9,621 nucleotides of DNA from CAYQTO01 sp964420455 (GCA_964420455.1 CAYQTO010000144.1:1-9621); one strand, 5' to 3'; shown: positions 1 through 8,077, counted from the stretch's first letter. The notes: generated by a model from the letters alone, not told the origin. A program made the numbers and translations.

Positions 1-1
1 G

Positions 2-1285
2 GGGGTTGCGTACGCGTTGTTCGCGGCCGGAGCGGCGGGGCTGCACGTGATGCTCTTTTCGGGGAAGGAGTTCCTGGCGGCGGACGCGCTGGAGCCGGTG
101 GCCGCCTGGGCAAACCCGCTGCGGCCGGTCATGGCGGGGGCCCTGTTGTTGGGGCTGCTGCTCCTGTTCCTGCCACGGCTGGGGCGGGTGGTAGTGCCCG
201 CGTCGTTCGTGCTGCTAGTCGTCTATGCGTTTGGGTTTCTTGCCAGCCCCGGCTGGCAGCGCCAGCTGGGGGCGACGGTGCATCGCGGAGGTGAGGCGGT
301 CGAAATGATGGGCGGTGCCGTGGACTTTCGCCGCTACATGGAGGTGCAGCTGAACTTCGATGGCGGCTGGTCGATCTTTCTGGTGCTGGTCCTGATCGGC
401 TTCGCGGTTGTCTCTACATGGTGGGAGCTGGACCGGGGGCGGCGATTCCGGGCGTTCCTCGTGTGGTGGTTTGTGACGATGCTGGGTGCGGCGAGTTATG
501 CGCGCGAGGCGGTGCCCCAAGTGGGGATCCATGCGATGCTGCCGGCGGTGCTGCTGGCGGCGGCGTATGCGGGTCCGGTGGTCGAGCGACACTGGCGCTC
601 GACGCGCCGCTGGCTGATGGCCGGGCTGCTCGCCGTGGCGGTGGGCTGGAACACGAAGGCGCTGTGGAGCGCGGTCTTCCTCCATCCGGACGACCCCCGC
701 GAGCGCATCGCCTATGGCCCGAGCAATCGCGACGTGAAGGCCCACATGGACTTCGTTCGCGATTATGCGGCAATCGCGCCCCTGCGGATGGACGGCGGGC
801 GGCCAGCGTTTATCACCAAACCGAATGACCGACCCGAGCACAAGGACGTGAGGATCCTTGTGCAGAACCTGAGTCAGGTATCGATGCCCGCGGAGTGGTA
901 CCTGCGCGATCTTGACTATACGATCGGGGGCGACGTGGGGCAGGCGATCGAGGAGGAGTGGGAGTTCCTTTTCATCGGGGTGGACGAGGCGGGCCGCCAT
1001 CCGCGACTTCTGGAGGAGTATCGCCTCGCACGGGGGCGGGGGACGACCTTCTGGACGCCGAGCCCGCTCTCGATGGAGGCCCTCGGCAACGCATGGAAGC
1101 TGGCGATTCCCGGACACCGGCTCGACAACTCGCCCCAGGCCGGCGAGGCATTTGATGCCAGGGCCGAATGGGACCGGCTCTGGCGCTACCTGATGTTCCG
1201 CGAGACCTTCGATGGCGCCGGGCGCCAGCACCCTTCCGTGAGCACCTTCGAGTACCTGTTCTGCTACCGGAAGGACCTGTTTTGA
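2..1285 (+). CDS. GT39/PMT-like membrane glycosyltransferase (TIGR03663/Agl23 group), C-terminal half, cut by window edge
   Basis: The frame is open to the left edge, so the start lies outside; 427 residues are visible. The first ~215 residues hold about seven hydrophobic segments (e.g. MAGALLLGLLLLFLP, WSIFLVLVLIGF, MLPAVLLAAAYAG). A ~200-residue soluble tail follows and ends in YRKDLF. It aligns end to end with the C-terminal half of the next gene. Shared blocks are YMEVQLNFDG/YMEIQFNFDG, RFRAFLVWW/RFRAFLIWW, a 20-residue identical stretch (residues ~162-181, core REAVPQVGIHAMLP), DYAAIAP, PGHR and RKDL. Enzymes of this group are integral membrane proteins thought to move sugars from polyprenyl-phosphate donors to acceptors on the outer face of the membrane. 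The catalytic N-terminal Asp-Glu loop is outside the window, so activity cannot be judged. Family assignment rests on the intact paralogue and on recalled family motifs; the exact substrate is unknown. Confidence 0.8.
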   Translation, partial: GVAYALFAAGAAGLHVMLFSGKEFLAADALEPVAAWANPLRPVMAGALLLGLLLLFLPRLGRVVVPASFVLLVVYAFGFLASPGWQRQLGATVHRGGEAVEMMGGAVDFRRYMEVQLNFDGGWSIFLVLVLIGFAVVSTWWELDRGRRFRAFLVWWFVTMLGAASYAREAVPQVGIHAMLPAVLLAAAYAGPVVERHWRSTRRWLMAGLLAVAVGWNTKALWSAVFLHPDDPRERIAYGPSNRDVKAHMDFVRDYAAIAPLRMDGGRPAFITKPNDRPEHKDVRILVQNLSQVSMPAEWYLRDLDYTIGGDVGQAIEEEWEFLFIGVDEAGRHPRLLEEYRLARGRGTTFWTPSPLSMEALGNAWKLAIPGHRLDNSPQAGEAFDARAEWDRLWRYLMFRETFDGAGRQHPSVSTFEYLFCYRKDLF

Positions 1286-3858
1286 TCGGCCTCGCGCGCC
1301 AGATGGTGGAACCAGCAAGGGGGAGCACCCTGCGGTTTCTGCGCTGGCTCGCCCTGGCGGGAATCCTGGCGGCCTGCGCGGCGACGCGCCTTCTCTGGCT
1401 CGGCGAAAAGTCGATCATGCACGACGAGGCGCTGTTCGTCTATTACACGCATGCGCAGCTGTACCTGGACTGGAGCTATACATACCTGCCGATCCTGCAC
1501 GGCCCGGCGATGCTCCATCTCCAGGCTCTGCTGTTCCACCTGTTCGGCGCGTCGGACTTTACCATGCGGCTTGGCGCCGCGCTGCTCGGTATTGGGGGGC
1601 TCTTCTGGATTCTGGGCATGCGGCCGTGGCTTGGCGGCGCCGGCACATGGGTTGCCCTCACTGTCTATACGCTCTCGCCGGGCATCACCTTCTACCAGCG
1701 GTTCTTTCGTAACGATCCGCTGTATGTTTTCACGAGCCTGTGGATCGTGGTGTCGCTGCTGTGGTGGTGGCGGAGTGGCCGGCCGGCCTGGCTGGCTTCG
1801 GCGGTGGTTGGTGCCACGATCCTTTTCTGCAACAAGGAGAGCAGCCTCTTTCTGTATTTCACGATCGCGACGTTCCTGCTGCTGGTGCTGATCCACGACG
1901 TCGGGGGCTGGCTGCTGGACGGCAAGGACTACGGTCGGACGGCGTTGGTCGGCCCCGTGCCCCGGGGATTGCCGCCGCTGCTGGTGGGGGCTGCGGCAAC
2001 GGGACTGATCGCGCTGGTCCTGACGCGAACGTTCGAGGGCCTGCGGTACGAGGCAGACGTGGTGGCGGCGATCGGCCACGACTGGATGTTGAGGGACGTG
2101 CGGTCGGTCCCGCAGGCGCTGGGGTGGTGGAGGCTCGACCCGGACTTCGCGGTGGATGCGGGCACAACGGCCGGGGGCGGGTTCTGGCGCCTGTTCTATG
2201 GGGTGGCATTTGCCGGGGCCTCCCTGGCGGCGGCGCTGTTCTTTGGCTGCGCGACCCGGCGGCTGGGGGCGACGGGTCTGGCAACGCGGCTTTGGGCATT
2301 GCTTCATGGGGCCAGGCATCATCTCGCCGGCGCGGTCGGGCTGTCTATCTTTCTATACCTCTGGTTCTTCACGACCGGCTTCGAGAATCCCACCGGATTC
2401 TTCGACATCTACAAGAAGACGTGGGCGTACTGGGGCGGTCAGCATGAGTGGGGGCGCATCGGCGGGCCGTTCCACCAGCACCTGGCGAACATGGTGGTGT
2501 ACGAGTTGCCGGCGGTGTTGGTCGTGGGATTGGGCTGGCTGGTGACGCTTGGACGCGCGACAGGCGGGAGGGTGCTCGGTCTTGCGCCGCTGTTGATCGC
2601 GCTTCCGCTGGTTGTCTTCGATCGGCTGCTGTTCCGCGGTTTCGAGGCGCTCTTGCCCGGAGCAGGAGAGGCCGTGGCGCTCGACGTGCCGGTGCTCCTG
2701 AACGTGGCAGCGGGAGCGGCTCTGGTGGGGGGGGCGCTGCTGGTGAGGCCACGCTGGAGCCGGTTTCTTGTGCCGGCGGGATTTCTGGCTGCCTTGCTGG
2801 CCCTCGTGCGATGGGCGACGGGCGAAGCCTGGGCGCGCGTGGAATCCGCGCGGCTCCTCCGAAACGGCGAGCCGGTCGTGCTGGCGACGCGCGAGGTCGA
2901 TCTGCTGAACTATATGGAAATCCAGTTCAACTTCGATGGCGCCTCGAGCGTGGTGATCGTGGCGGTGCTGATCGTGCTGGCGACGTGGGCGACGTGGGTT
3001 GAATGGACGGCGGGGCGACGGTTCCGCGCGTTCCTGATCTGGTGGACGGTGACGGCGACCGGTGCGGCGAGCTATGCCCGCGAGGCGGTGCCACAGGTCG
3101 GCATCCACGCGATGCTGCCGCTCATCCTGCTCGCGTCGAGTTACGCGGGGGGGCTTTGGGAAGGAAGCAGTAGCGCCTCTAGGCGGTGGACGCTGGGCGC
3201 GGTGCTGGCAATCGCGGCCCTGTGGAACCTGAAGGCGACGGTGGCGCTGAACTTTCACCATCCGGAGGACCCGCGCGAGACGATGGTGTACGGGCCGACG
3301 CCGGCAGAGCTCGAGGCTCACTGCGACTTCATCCTCGATTATGCGGCGATCGCGCCCATCCGGCTGGAGGAGGACGGGGTGCCGTCGTGGATTCGGCGAA
3401 ACAACGACCGGCGGCTGCACAAGGATGTGCAGGTCGGCGTGGCCACCGACGCGGTGGTGTGGCCGGTGCGTTGGTACCTGCGCGACATCGAATGGAGCGA
3501 GTCGGCCAATCCCGGCACGTTTCTGCGCCAGGACTACCCGTTTATCTTTGCCAAGCCGGGCGACGAGGCGCGGTTCGCCGAAATTCCGGACCGGTATCAT
3601 GTCTATACGGGGACATCGATCCGGTTCTGGGAGCCCCGGCTGCCGGACGCGGAGGCGCTGGCAGACGCGTGGCTGTGGGCGGTGCCGGGCCATCGGCGTG
3701 ACGGTGCGGCGACCAGCCGGGCCACCGCCGCCTGGGAGGAGTGGGGACGCTTGTGGGGCTACCTGTGGAGACGTGATGTCTATACGCCGATGGGGGAAGG
3801 GGCGAACGGCCTCTCGCGGACGGACTATCTGTTCCTGGTGAGGAAGGACCTTTACTGA
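1282..3858 (+). CDS. GT39/PMT-like membrane glycosyltransferase (TIGR03663/Agl23 group), complete tandem paralogue
   Basis: About 858 residues from TTG 1282, or 851 from ATG 1303. TTG 1282 overlaps the previous stop by 4 bases and has AAGGA six bases upstream; ATG 1303 has no visible ribosome-binding site, so the start is open. A hydrophobic N-terminal segment is followed by MHDEALF (Asp48-Glu49 from the TTG), the usual place of the acidic catalytic pair in GT39/GT-C enzymes. Next come FFRND (Arg143-Asn144-Asp145), a series of membrane spans, FENPTGFF near residue 369, YWGGQHEWGRIGGP, then REAVPQVGIHAMLP near residue 600. A soluble ~200-residue tail ends in RKDLY. These blocks match what I recall of the TIGR03663 group. 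Inferred role: transfer of a lipid-linked sugar to a surface glycan or lipid at the inner membrane. It is probably co-transcribed with its upstream paralogue. Its stop lies 13 bases from the convergent pyk stop. Confidence 0.82.
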   Translation: MIGLARQMVEPARGSTLRFLRWLALAGILAACAATRLLWLGEKSIMHDEALFVYYTHAQLYLDWSYTYLPILHGPAMLHLQALLFHLFGASDFTMRLGAALLGIGGLFWILGMRPWLGGAGTWVALTVYTLSPGITFYQRFFRNDPLYVFTSLWIVVSLLWWWRSGRPAWLASAVVGATILFCNKESSLFLYFTIATFLLLVLIHDVGGWLLDGKDYGRTALVGPVPRGLPPLLVGAAATGLIALVLTRTFEGLRYEADVVAAIGHDWMLRDVRSVPQALGWWRLDPDFAVDAGTTAGGGFWRLFYGVAFAGASLAAALFFGCATRRLGATGLATRLWALLHGARHHLAGAVGLSIFLYLWFFTTGFENPTGFFDIYKKTWAYWGGQHEWGRIGGPFHQHLANMVVYELPAVLVVGLGWLVTLGRATGGRVLGLAPLLIALPLVVFDRLLFRGFEALLPGAGEAVALDVPVLLNVAAGAALVGGALLVRPRWSRFLVPAGFLAALLALVRWATGEAWARVESARLLRNGEPVVLATREVDLLNYMEIQFNFDGASSVVIVAVLIVLATWATWVEWTAGRRFRAFLIWWTVTATGAASYAREAVPQVGIHAMLPLILLASSYAGGLWEGSSSASRRWTLGAVLAIAALWNLKATVALNFHHPEDPRETMVYGPTPAELEAHCDFILDYAAIAPIRLEEDGVPSWIRRNNDRRLHKDVQVGVATDAVVWPVRWYLRDIEWSESANPGTFLRQDYPFIFAKPGDEARFAEIPDRYHVYTGTSIRFWEPRLPDAEALADAWLWAVPGHRRDGAATSRATAAWEEWGRLWGYLWRRDVYTPMGEGANGLSRTDYLFLVRKDLY

Positions 3859-3871
3859 AGCGCTGGGTGCG

Positions 3872-5333
3872 TCAGGTGATCTCGATGGCGCGGATGGTGT
3901 TGGTCTGGGGGGCGCTGCTGCGGGGGATGCCACCAATAACGAGGGCGCGCATGCCCGGGCGCGCGATGCCGTGGTGCTTGGCGTTGCGGACGGCCTCGGC
4001 GATGAGGGTGTCGGTCTCGGTAAAGGGATCGATGCGGGCGGTGGTGGCGGGCATGGAGCGGGAGATCACGCCGGAGACGAGGCAGAGGGCGTTGACGACG
4101 GCGAAGCTGGCCGAGCAGGCGAAGATGGGCACGGCGGGGCGGAAACTGGCGATGCGATAGGCGGAGTAGCCGGTCTCCGTTGGCACGATCATGAGGTCGA
4201 CATGGAGACTTTCGGCGATGTTGACGGCGGCCTGGCAGATGGCGGTGGTGACGGTGGGCATGTTTTCGGGGTCGTAGGACCAGCGGGCGCGAACATCGGC
4301 GCGAACCAGGCGCTCGGCCTCGATGGCAACGTTGTGCATGACCTCCACGGCGTCGACGGGATACTTGCCGACAGCGGTCTCGCCGGATAGCATGACCGCG
4401 TCGGTGCCATCGAGGATGGCGTTATAGATGTCGGTGATTTCGGCGCGGGTGGGGCGGGGCGCAGTGATCATGCTTTCGAGCATCTGGGTGGCGGTGACGA
4501 CGGGCTTGGCGAGGCGGTTGCACTCGCGAATGATGCGTTTCTGGACGCCGGGGACCTGCTCCATGGGGATCTCGATGCCGAGGTCGCCGCGGGCGACCAT
4601 GGCGCCGTCGCTGACACGGAGGATCAGGTCAAGCCGCTCGACCGCCTCCTTCTTTTCGATCTTGGCGAGGATGGGGACGATGCGTCCGGCGTCGCTCATG
4701 GCCTTGCGGCACTGGTCGATGTCGCGGGCGTTGCGGACAAAGCTGAGAGCAACGAGGTCGACTCCCTCGGCGAGGGCGAAGCGAAGGTCCGCCTCGTCCT
4801 TGGCGGTCATGGCGGGGATGGGGAGCTTGGTGTCGGGAAGGTTGACNNNNNNNNNNCTTGCGCGACCGGACGATGCCGCCATTGAGGGCGGAGCAGACGA
4901 CGTCGGTGCCGTCGATGGTGTGGACGAGGAGGGCGATCTTGCCGTCGTCGAGAAGGATGCGCTCGCCGGTGCGGGCGACTTCGTGAAAGCCGGGGATATT
5001 GACGGAGAAGCGATTGTCGGTGCCGTCGGCGGCCTCGGTGGAGGTGAGGCGGACAGGCTCGCCCTCTGCGAGCGGAACGGCGTCGCTGACGACGGCGCCG
5101 AGTCGAATCTTTGGACCGGACAGGTCGGCGAGCAGCGCGAGGGGCCGCGACATGTCCGCGCTGATGGAGCGGATGGTGCGGATCACCGCGCGGTGTTCGT
5201 CGTGGGTTCCATGGCTGAAGTTGAGTCGAAAGACGTCGGCCCCAGCGTGGACCATGTGCCGGAGGGTGTCCCTGCTTTCGGAGGCGGGACCGACGGTGCA
5301 GACGATCTTGGTCCGCACGAAAGGTAACTCCAC
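3872..5333 (-). CDS. pyk: Pyruvate kinase, frame interrupted by a 10-N assembly gap
   Basis: Converts phosphoenolpyruvate and ADP to pyruvate and ATP in the cytosol, the last step of glycolysis. About 484 residues if the gap hides one codon, the usual family length. Motifs in order: RTKIVCTVGPAS (7-18), the substrate loop FRLNFSHG (35-42), LADLSGPKIRLG (68-79), a B-domain with LLDDGKIALLV, then NGGIVRSRK up to the gap. After the gap come VNLPDTKLPIPA, ILAKIEKKE with catalytic Lys at about 222, DGAMVARGDLGIEIP, TATQMLESM, DAVMLSGETAVGKYP, and a C-terminal regulatory domain ending AIEIT. Start GTG 5333 is preferred because AAGGAG lies 7 bases upstream and the protein then begins MELPFVRTK; an upstream GTG at 5390 would add 19 atypical residues. 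Lys75 with Leu71 and Leu78 is the pattern described for potassium-independent enzymes. Coding is continuous on both sides of the gap, so I do not call it a pseudogene. Confidence 0.95.
4847..4856. other. Assembly gap of ten N inside pyk
   Basis: Ten consecutive N. On the pyk strand the left flank ends at a complete Lys codon (RSRK) and the right flank begins at a complete Val codon (VNLP). The missing length must therefore be a multiple of three, which ten is not. The family normally has a single Gly between these residues, so the real gap is probably three bases and the ten N a scaffolder placeholder. Confidence 0.95.
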
Positions 5334-5340
5334 AGGGCCA

Positions 5341-5346
5341 CTCCTT
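5341..5346 (-). promoter_or_regulatory. Ribosome-binding site of pyk
   Basis: The minus strand reads AAGGAG, then a 7-base spacer (TGGCCCT), then GTG at 5333. This is the clearest Shine-Dalgarno sequence in the window, and it decides the pyk start in favour of 5333 over the upstream GTG at 5390. Confidence 0.7.
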
Positions 5347-5347
5347 G

Positions 5348-5393
5348 CCAGTGATGGACGATCCGGGAGAAGGTTCTGGTCTCCCTTCACTGG
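5348..5393. repeat. Nested inverted repeat in the pyk leader
   Basis: The outer arms CCAGTGA (5348-5354) and TCACTGG (5387-5393) are perfect 7-base complements. Inside them GGGAGA (5365-5370) and TCTCCC (5380-5385) are perfect 6-base complements around a 9-base loop. TTG at 5345-5347 and CAA at 5396-5398 can extend the outer stem across a two-base bulge. There is no adjoining T run, so it does not look like an intrinsic terminator. In the pyk transcript it would lie directly before the AAGGAG site. Confidence 0.5.
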
Positions 5394-5449
5394 GGCAAGC
5401 AGGTTGAGTGGCTCTTGCCTTTGCCGCTTGGCTTCGTCATCGTTCCGTC

Positions 5450-6655
5450 ATGCACGTGCTTCTATGGCTGGGTGACTTCGAGGAGACGGAGACGACACGG
5501 CTGGCGTATCGTCTTTGCCAGCGTTGGTCGCCCCTCCGCGAGTTGACGCTGTCGGCGGTGGCCTTGGGGGAGGAGGGGCCCATGGAGCCTGCGTTTCGTG
5601 ATGCGGGGCTGGCGACGCATCCCCTCGGTCCAATGGTATCGGGCCTGCCACTGGCCCGCCAGCGCCGCCTTCTCTCGGAGAAACTCGAGCCGCCGGACCT
5701 CATCCATGTTTTTGCGCCGTGGCCGGCGCCGGCGGTGCGGCAACTGCTCTCAACCTGGCCCGAGGTTGCGGTGGCCTTCACCATTGCGGACCTCGCGGAG
5801 TGGCGGCGGCTTGGTGCCTTCCGCCGCTGGATGAGCGTGCTGGCGGAGCGGCGCACGCGGCCGGAAAACGCGATGTTCCTCCCGGCGTTCGAGACCGTGG
5901 CGTGCGCCCTTGTGCCGTTTGCCCTTCCCCGCGACCGGGTCGAGGTCGTTCGCCCCGGCGTCGACGCGGTCCAGTCCTTCCCCCTTTCCAGCGTCAACCG
6001 CGAGCGCTATCGTATGTTGATGGGGGTGCCTCCGGAGGGGCGGATGGTGGTGTGCCCGAGCGGCTGCGGAGAGGACGGGAGGATCGATCTGTTGCTCGAT
6101 GCGGTGGCGCGGATGGAATGGCCGCGGGAGGGACTGCGGGTCTTCGTGGTGGGGGAGGGGCCCGGCCGGGGTGCAGCGGCGGAGCGCGCGGCCCAGCTCC
6201 ACATCGAAGGAGCCGTTCGCTTCATCGGTCCCATCGTTGAGAACCTTTACAAGGTCCTGAGTGCGGCGGATGTGGTTGTGGATGTGGGCTGCGCGCGCGG
6301 GCGGTTCTGTTTGAATGCTGCCCTGGCGCAATCGGCGGGGACACCGGTGGTGGCCGTGCGGGAGGGCGCCCTGGCAGAGACAGTGCGCGACGGCGAAACA
6401 GGATTTCTGGTGAAGGCACGCGACCCGGCTACGATGGCCGCCGCCATCGACCGGCTCCTCGCCGACGAGTCCACCCGCGAGGAGATGGGACTTGAGGCGC
6501 GGACCCACATCCTCGAGGAGTTCGAGCTTGGCCACACGGCGGACCGGATCATCGATGTATGGCGGCGCCTTTCCCCTGATGCCGAATGGCGAGCCACGGA
6601 TACCATCCCACTTGAGGAAGTGATGGACGGCGAGCCGGCGTCCTCGGAGAGCTGA
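5450..6655 (+). CDS. Divergent GT4-like (GT-B fold) glycosyltransferase
   Basis: 401 residues from ATG 5450, which gives a typical first beta strand (MHVLLWLGDFEETETTRLA). GTG 5408 would add 14 residues; neither start has a good ribosome-binding site. The N-terminal half includes DLIHVFAPWPAP. The domain linker has the usual VEVVRPGVD. The C-terminal nucleotide-sugar domain shows VFVVGEGPGR, VRFIGPI (the common 'V.F.G.v' block), LYKVLSAADVVVDVG, AGTPVVAVREGALAETV and DGETGFLV, all typical of GT4. Oddly, the paired Glu motif (E-x7-E) normally just before GTPVVA is absent: the sequence there is RGRFCLNAALAQSAGTPVV, with Gly and Leu at the expected places. The usual Lys-Gly after the linker is also missing (GEDGRIDLLLDAV). 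It may be a divergent enzyme or a non-catalytic member. It heads a probable operon, 7 bases before rlmD; substrate unknown. Confidence 0.8.
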   Translation: MHVLLWLGDFEETETTRLAYRLCQRWSPLRELTLSAVALGEEGPMEPAFRDAGLATHPLGPMVSGLPLARQRRLLSEKLEPPDLIHVFAPWPAPAVRQLLSTWPEVAVAFTIADLAEWRRLGAFRRWMSVLAERRTRPENAMFLPAFETVACALVPFALPRDRVEVVRPGVDAVQSFPLSSVNRERYRMLMGVPPEGRMVVCPSGCGEDGRIDLLLDAVARMEWPREGLRVFVVGEGPGRGAAAERAAQLHIEGAVRFIGPIVENLYKVLSAADVVVDVGCARGRFCLNAALAQSAGTPVVAVREGALAETVRDGETGFLVKARDPATMAAAIDRLLADESTREEMGLEARTHILEEFELGHTADRIIDVWRRLSPDAEWRATDTIPLEEVMDGEPASSES

Positions 6656-6662
6656 ACCGGAA

Positions 6663-8072
6663 ATGAGTGAATCCACCCCAACCCGTTCCTCGGCCGCACG
6701 TCCCCACAGGGGCGACCTTGTGGAGGTGACCTTCGACGCGTTGGCCTACGGCGGCGAGGCGATCGCGCGGCCCGGCGGGTTCGTGGTGTTCGCCAAGCAC
6801 GCGGCGCCGGGCGACCGCGCCCGGGTGCGTATCCTCAAGGCAAAGAAGTCCCACGCGCAGGGCGAGATCGTCGAGATTCTGGAGCCCGCGCCGGAACGCC
6901 AGAAGGCGCCCTGCCCGCTCTTTGGCACCTGCGGGGGGTGCAGCTGGCAGCATCTCCCGATCGAGGAGCAACGCGCCTGGAAGGAGCGCCTCGTGCGCGA
7001 TTCCCTCCGGCCCCTGAACCTTCCGGAGGAAACGGAGTTCCGACCCCTCGTGGCGAGCCCAGACACCTGGCGGTACCGCAACAAGATGGAGTTCACCTTC
7101 TCGCGCGGGAACGGGGAGGGCCGGCTGGTGGCCGGGTTTCACCGTCCGGGCAACTGGCGCGAGATCCTGGACGTGGGCTCGTGTGTGATCGCGCCGGAGG
7201 GGATGGAGCGTCTGCTGCGGGCGGCCGTTGCGGAGGGCGAGCGACAGAGCGCCGCGGCCTGGGACCCCCGCGTTCATGAAGGCACGCTGCGGCAACTTGT
7301 CGTCCGCCATTCGGTGCACGAGGACGCGCTGCTCGCGCTGGTCCTGACAGGCGACGAGCGGCTCGACTTCGAGGCGTTCTCACGGGCGCTGTTCGCGGCG
7401 GAGCCGACGCTCAAGGGCCTGGCCTGGGGCCTGAACGCCAGCAAGAGCGACGTGGCACGGGCGGAACGCCTCCTTGCGCACCATGGCGAAGGGGACTTCC
7501 TCGAGCGCCTAGGCTCCCTCGACTTCCGCGTTTCCCTCGCCTCCTTCTTCCAGACGAACTCGCGCGGCGCGGAGAAGCTCTACGACGTGGCGCGCGAGGC
7601 GCTCGAGCTTACCGGACGCGAGCAGCTGCTCGACGCCTACTGCGGCACGGGCACCATCGGCATCTACTGCGCCGATGCGGTGCGCCATCTCTACGGCATC
7701 GAACTGGTCGAGGAGGCGGTTGCGGACGCGCGCGAAAATGCCGCGCGCAACGGGATCCGGAACGCGACCTTCCTCGCGGGGGACATGCGGCGGGCGCTGC
7801 CGGTGTTGCTCGGCGCGGTCGAGGGATCCATCGACCGGCTGGTGGTGGATCCGCCGCGGGGGGGCATGGACAAGCACGCGCTGGCGCGGCTCCTCGGCCT
7901 GCGTGCGCCGGTCATGGCCTATGTTTCCTGCAACCCCACAACCATGGCGCGCGACCTGGAGGCCGCCCTCGCCGCCGGCTATACGGTCGAGTGGATCCGC
8001 CCCGTCGACATGTTCCCCCAGACGTACCATGTGGAATGCGTGACCAAGCTCCGGCGGGTCGTCCCGGGCTGA
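6663..8072 (+). CDS. rlmD: 23S rRNA (uracil-C5)-methyltransferase, RlmD/RumA type
   Basis: 469 residues from ATG 6663. Methylates C5 of a uridine in 23S rRNA using S-adenosylmethionine, U1939 in the E. coli RlmD enzyme. An N-terminal TRAM RNA-binding domain (about 15-75, GDLVEVTFDALAYGGEAIA) precedes an iron-sulfur centre: Cys84, Cys90, Cys93 in PCPLFGTCGGC and Cys174 in VGSC, the four-cysteine spacing of RumA. Substrate-domain motifs WRYRNKMEF and ASFFQTNSRGAEKLY follow. Then come the SAM loop LLDAYCGTGTIGIYCA, VVDPPRGGMD, the nucleophile Cys423 in YVSCNPTTMARDL and the general base Glu458 in TYHVEC. All catalytic parts are present. The Fe-S ligands and TRAM domain argue against TrmA, but a dual-specificity RlmCD cannot be excluded. 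It sits 7 bases after the GT4 gene and 5 before the permease, so it is probably co-transcribed without an obvious functional link. Confidence 0.93.
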   Translation: MSESTPTRSSAARPHRGDLVEVTFDALAYGGEAIARPGGFVVFAKHAAPGDRARVRILKAKKSHAQGEIVEILEPAPERQKAPCPLFGTCGGCSWQHLPIEEQRAWKERLVRDSLRPLNLPEETEFRPLVASPDTWRYRNKMEFTFSRGNGEGRLVAGFHRPGNWREILDVGSCVIAPEGMERLLRAAVAEGERQSAAAWDPRVHEGTLRQLVVRHSVHEDALLALVLTGDERLDFEAFSRALFAAEPTLKGLAWGLNASKSDVARAERLLAHHGEGDFLERLGSLDFRVSLASFFQTNSRGAEKLYDVAREALELTGREQLLDAYCGTGTIGIYCADAVRHLYGIELVEEAVADARENAARNGIRNATFLAGDMRRALPVLLGAVEGSIDRLVVDPPRGGMDKHALARLLGLRAPVMAYVSCNPTTMARDLEAALAAGYTVEWIRPVDMFPQTYHVECVTKLRRVVPG

Positions 8073-8077
8073 CGACC

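Larger units (their letters stand above)
5334..5449. promoter_or_regulatory. Divergent intergenic region between pyk and the GT4 gene
   Basis: These 116 bases separate two divergent genes and should carry promoters for both. I see no convincing -35/-10 pair in either direction. Its visible content is the pyk ribosome-binding site and the nested inverted repeat at 5348-5393. If the GT4 gene starts at the weaker GTG 5408 instead of ATG 5450, the spacer shrinks to 74 bases. Confidence 0.4.

Noticed and set aside
3859..3871. Bidirectional terminator between the convergent glycosyltransferase and pyk genes
   Set aside because: The spacer is 13 bases with no usable stem and no T run on either strand.
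2353..3936. Long minus-strand open frame (527 codons) opposite the second glycosyltransferase; similar antisense frames at 215-1318 and 1264-2322
   Set aside because: The translations are Arg-, Pro- and His-rich with no domain-like pattern, and they mirror well-supported membrane proteins. Such open antisense frames are expected in GC-rich coding DNA.
4428..5327. Plus-strand open frame opposite pyruvate kinase
   Set aside because: It runs through the N run and shows no recognisable motif, whereas the minus strand encodes all the pyruvate kinase signatures.
3872..5333. pyk as a pseudogene with a true frameshift
   Set aside because: The only break coincides exactly with the N run, both sides are fully conserved, and the motifs are intact.
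5334..5449. Sigma-70 promoters in the divergent spacer
   Set aside because: Promoters must exist here, but no hexamer pair with proper spacing stands out on either strand, so I give no positions.
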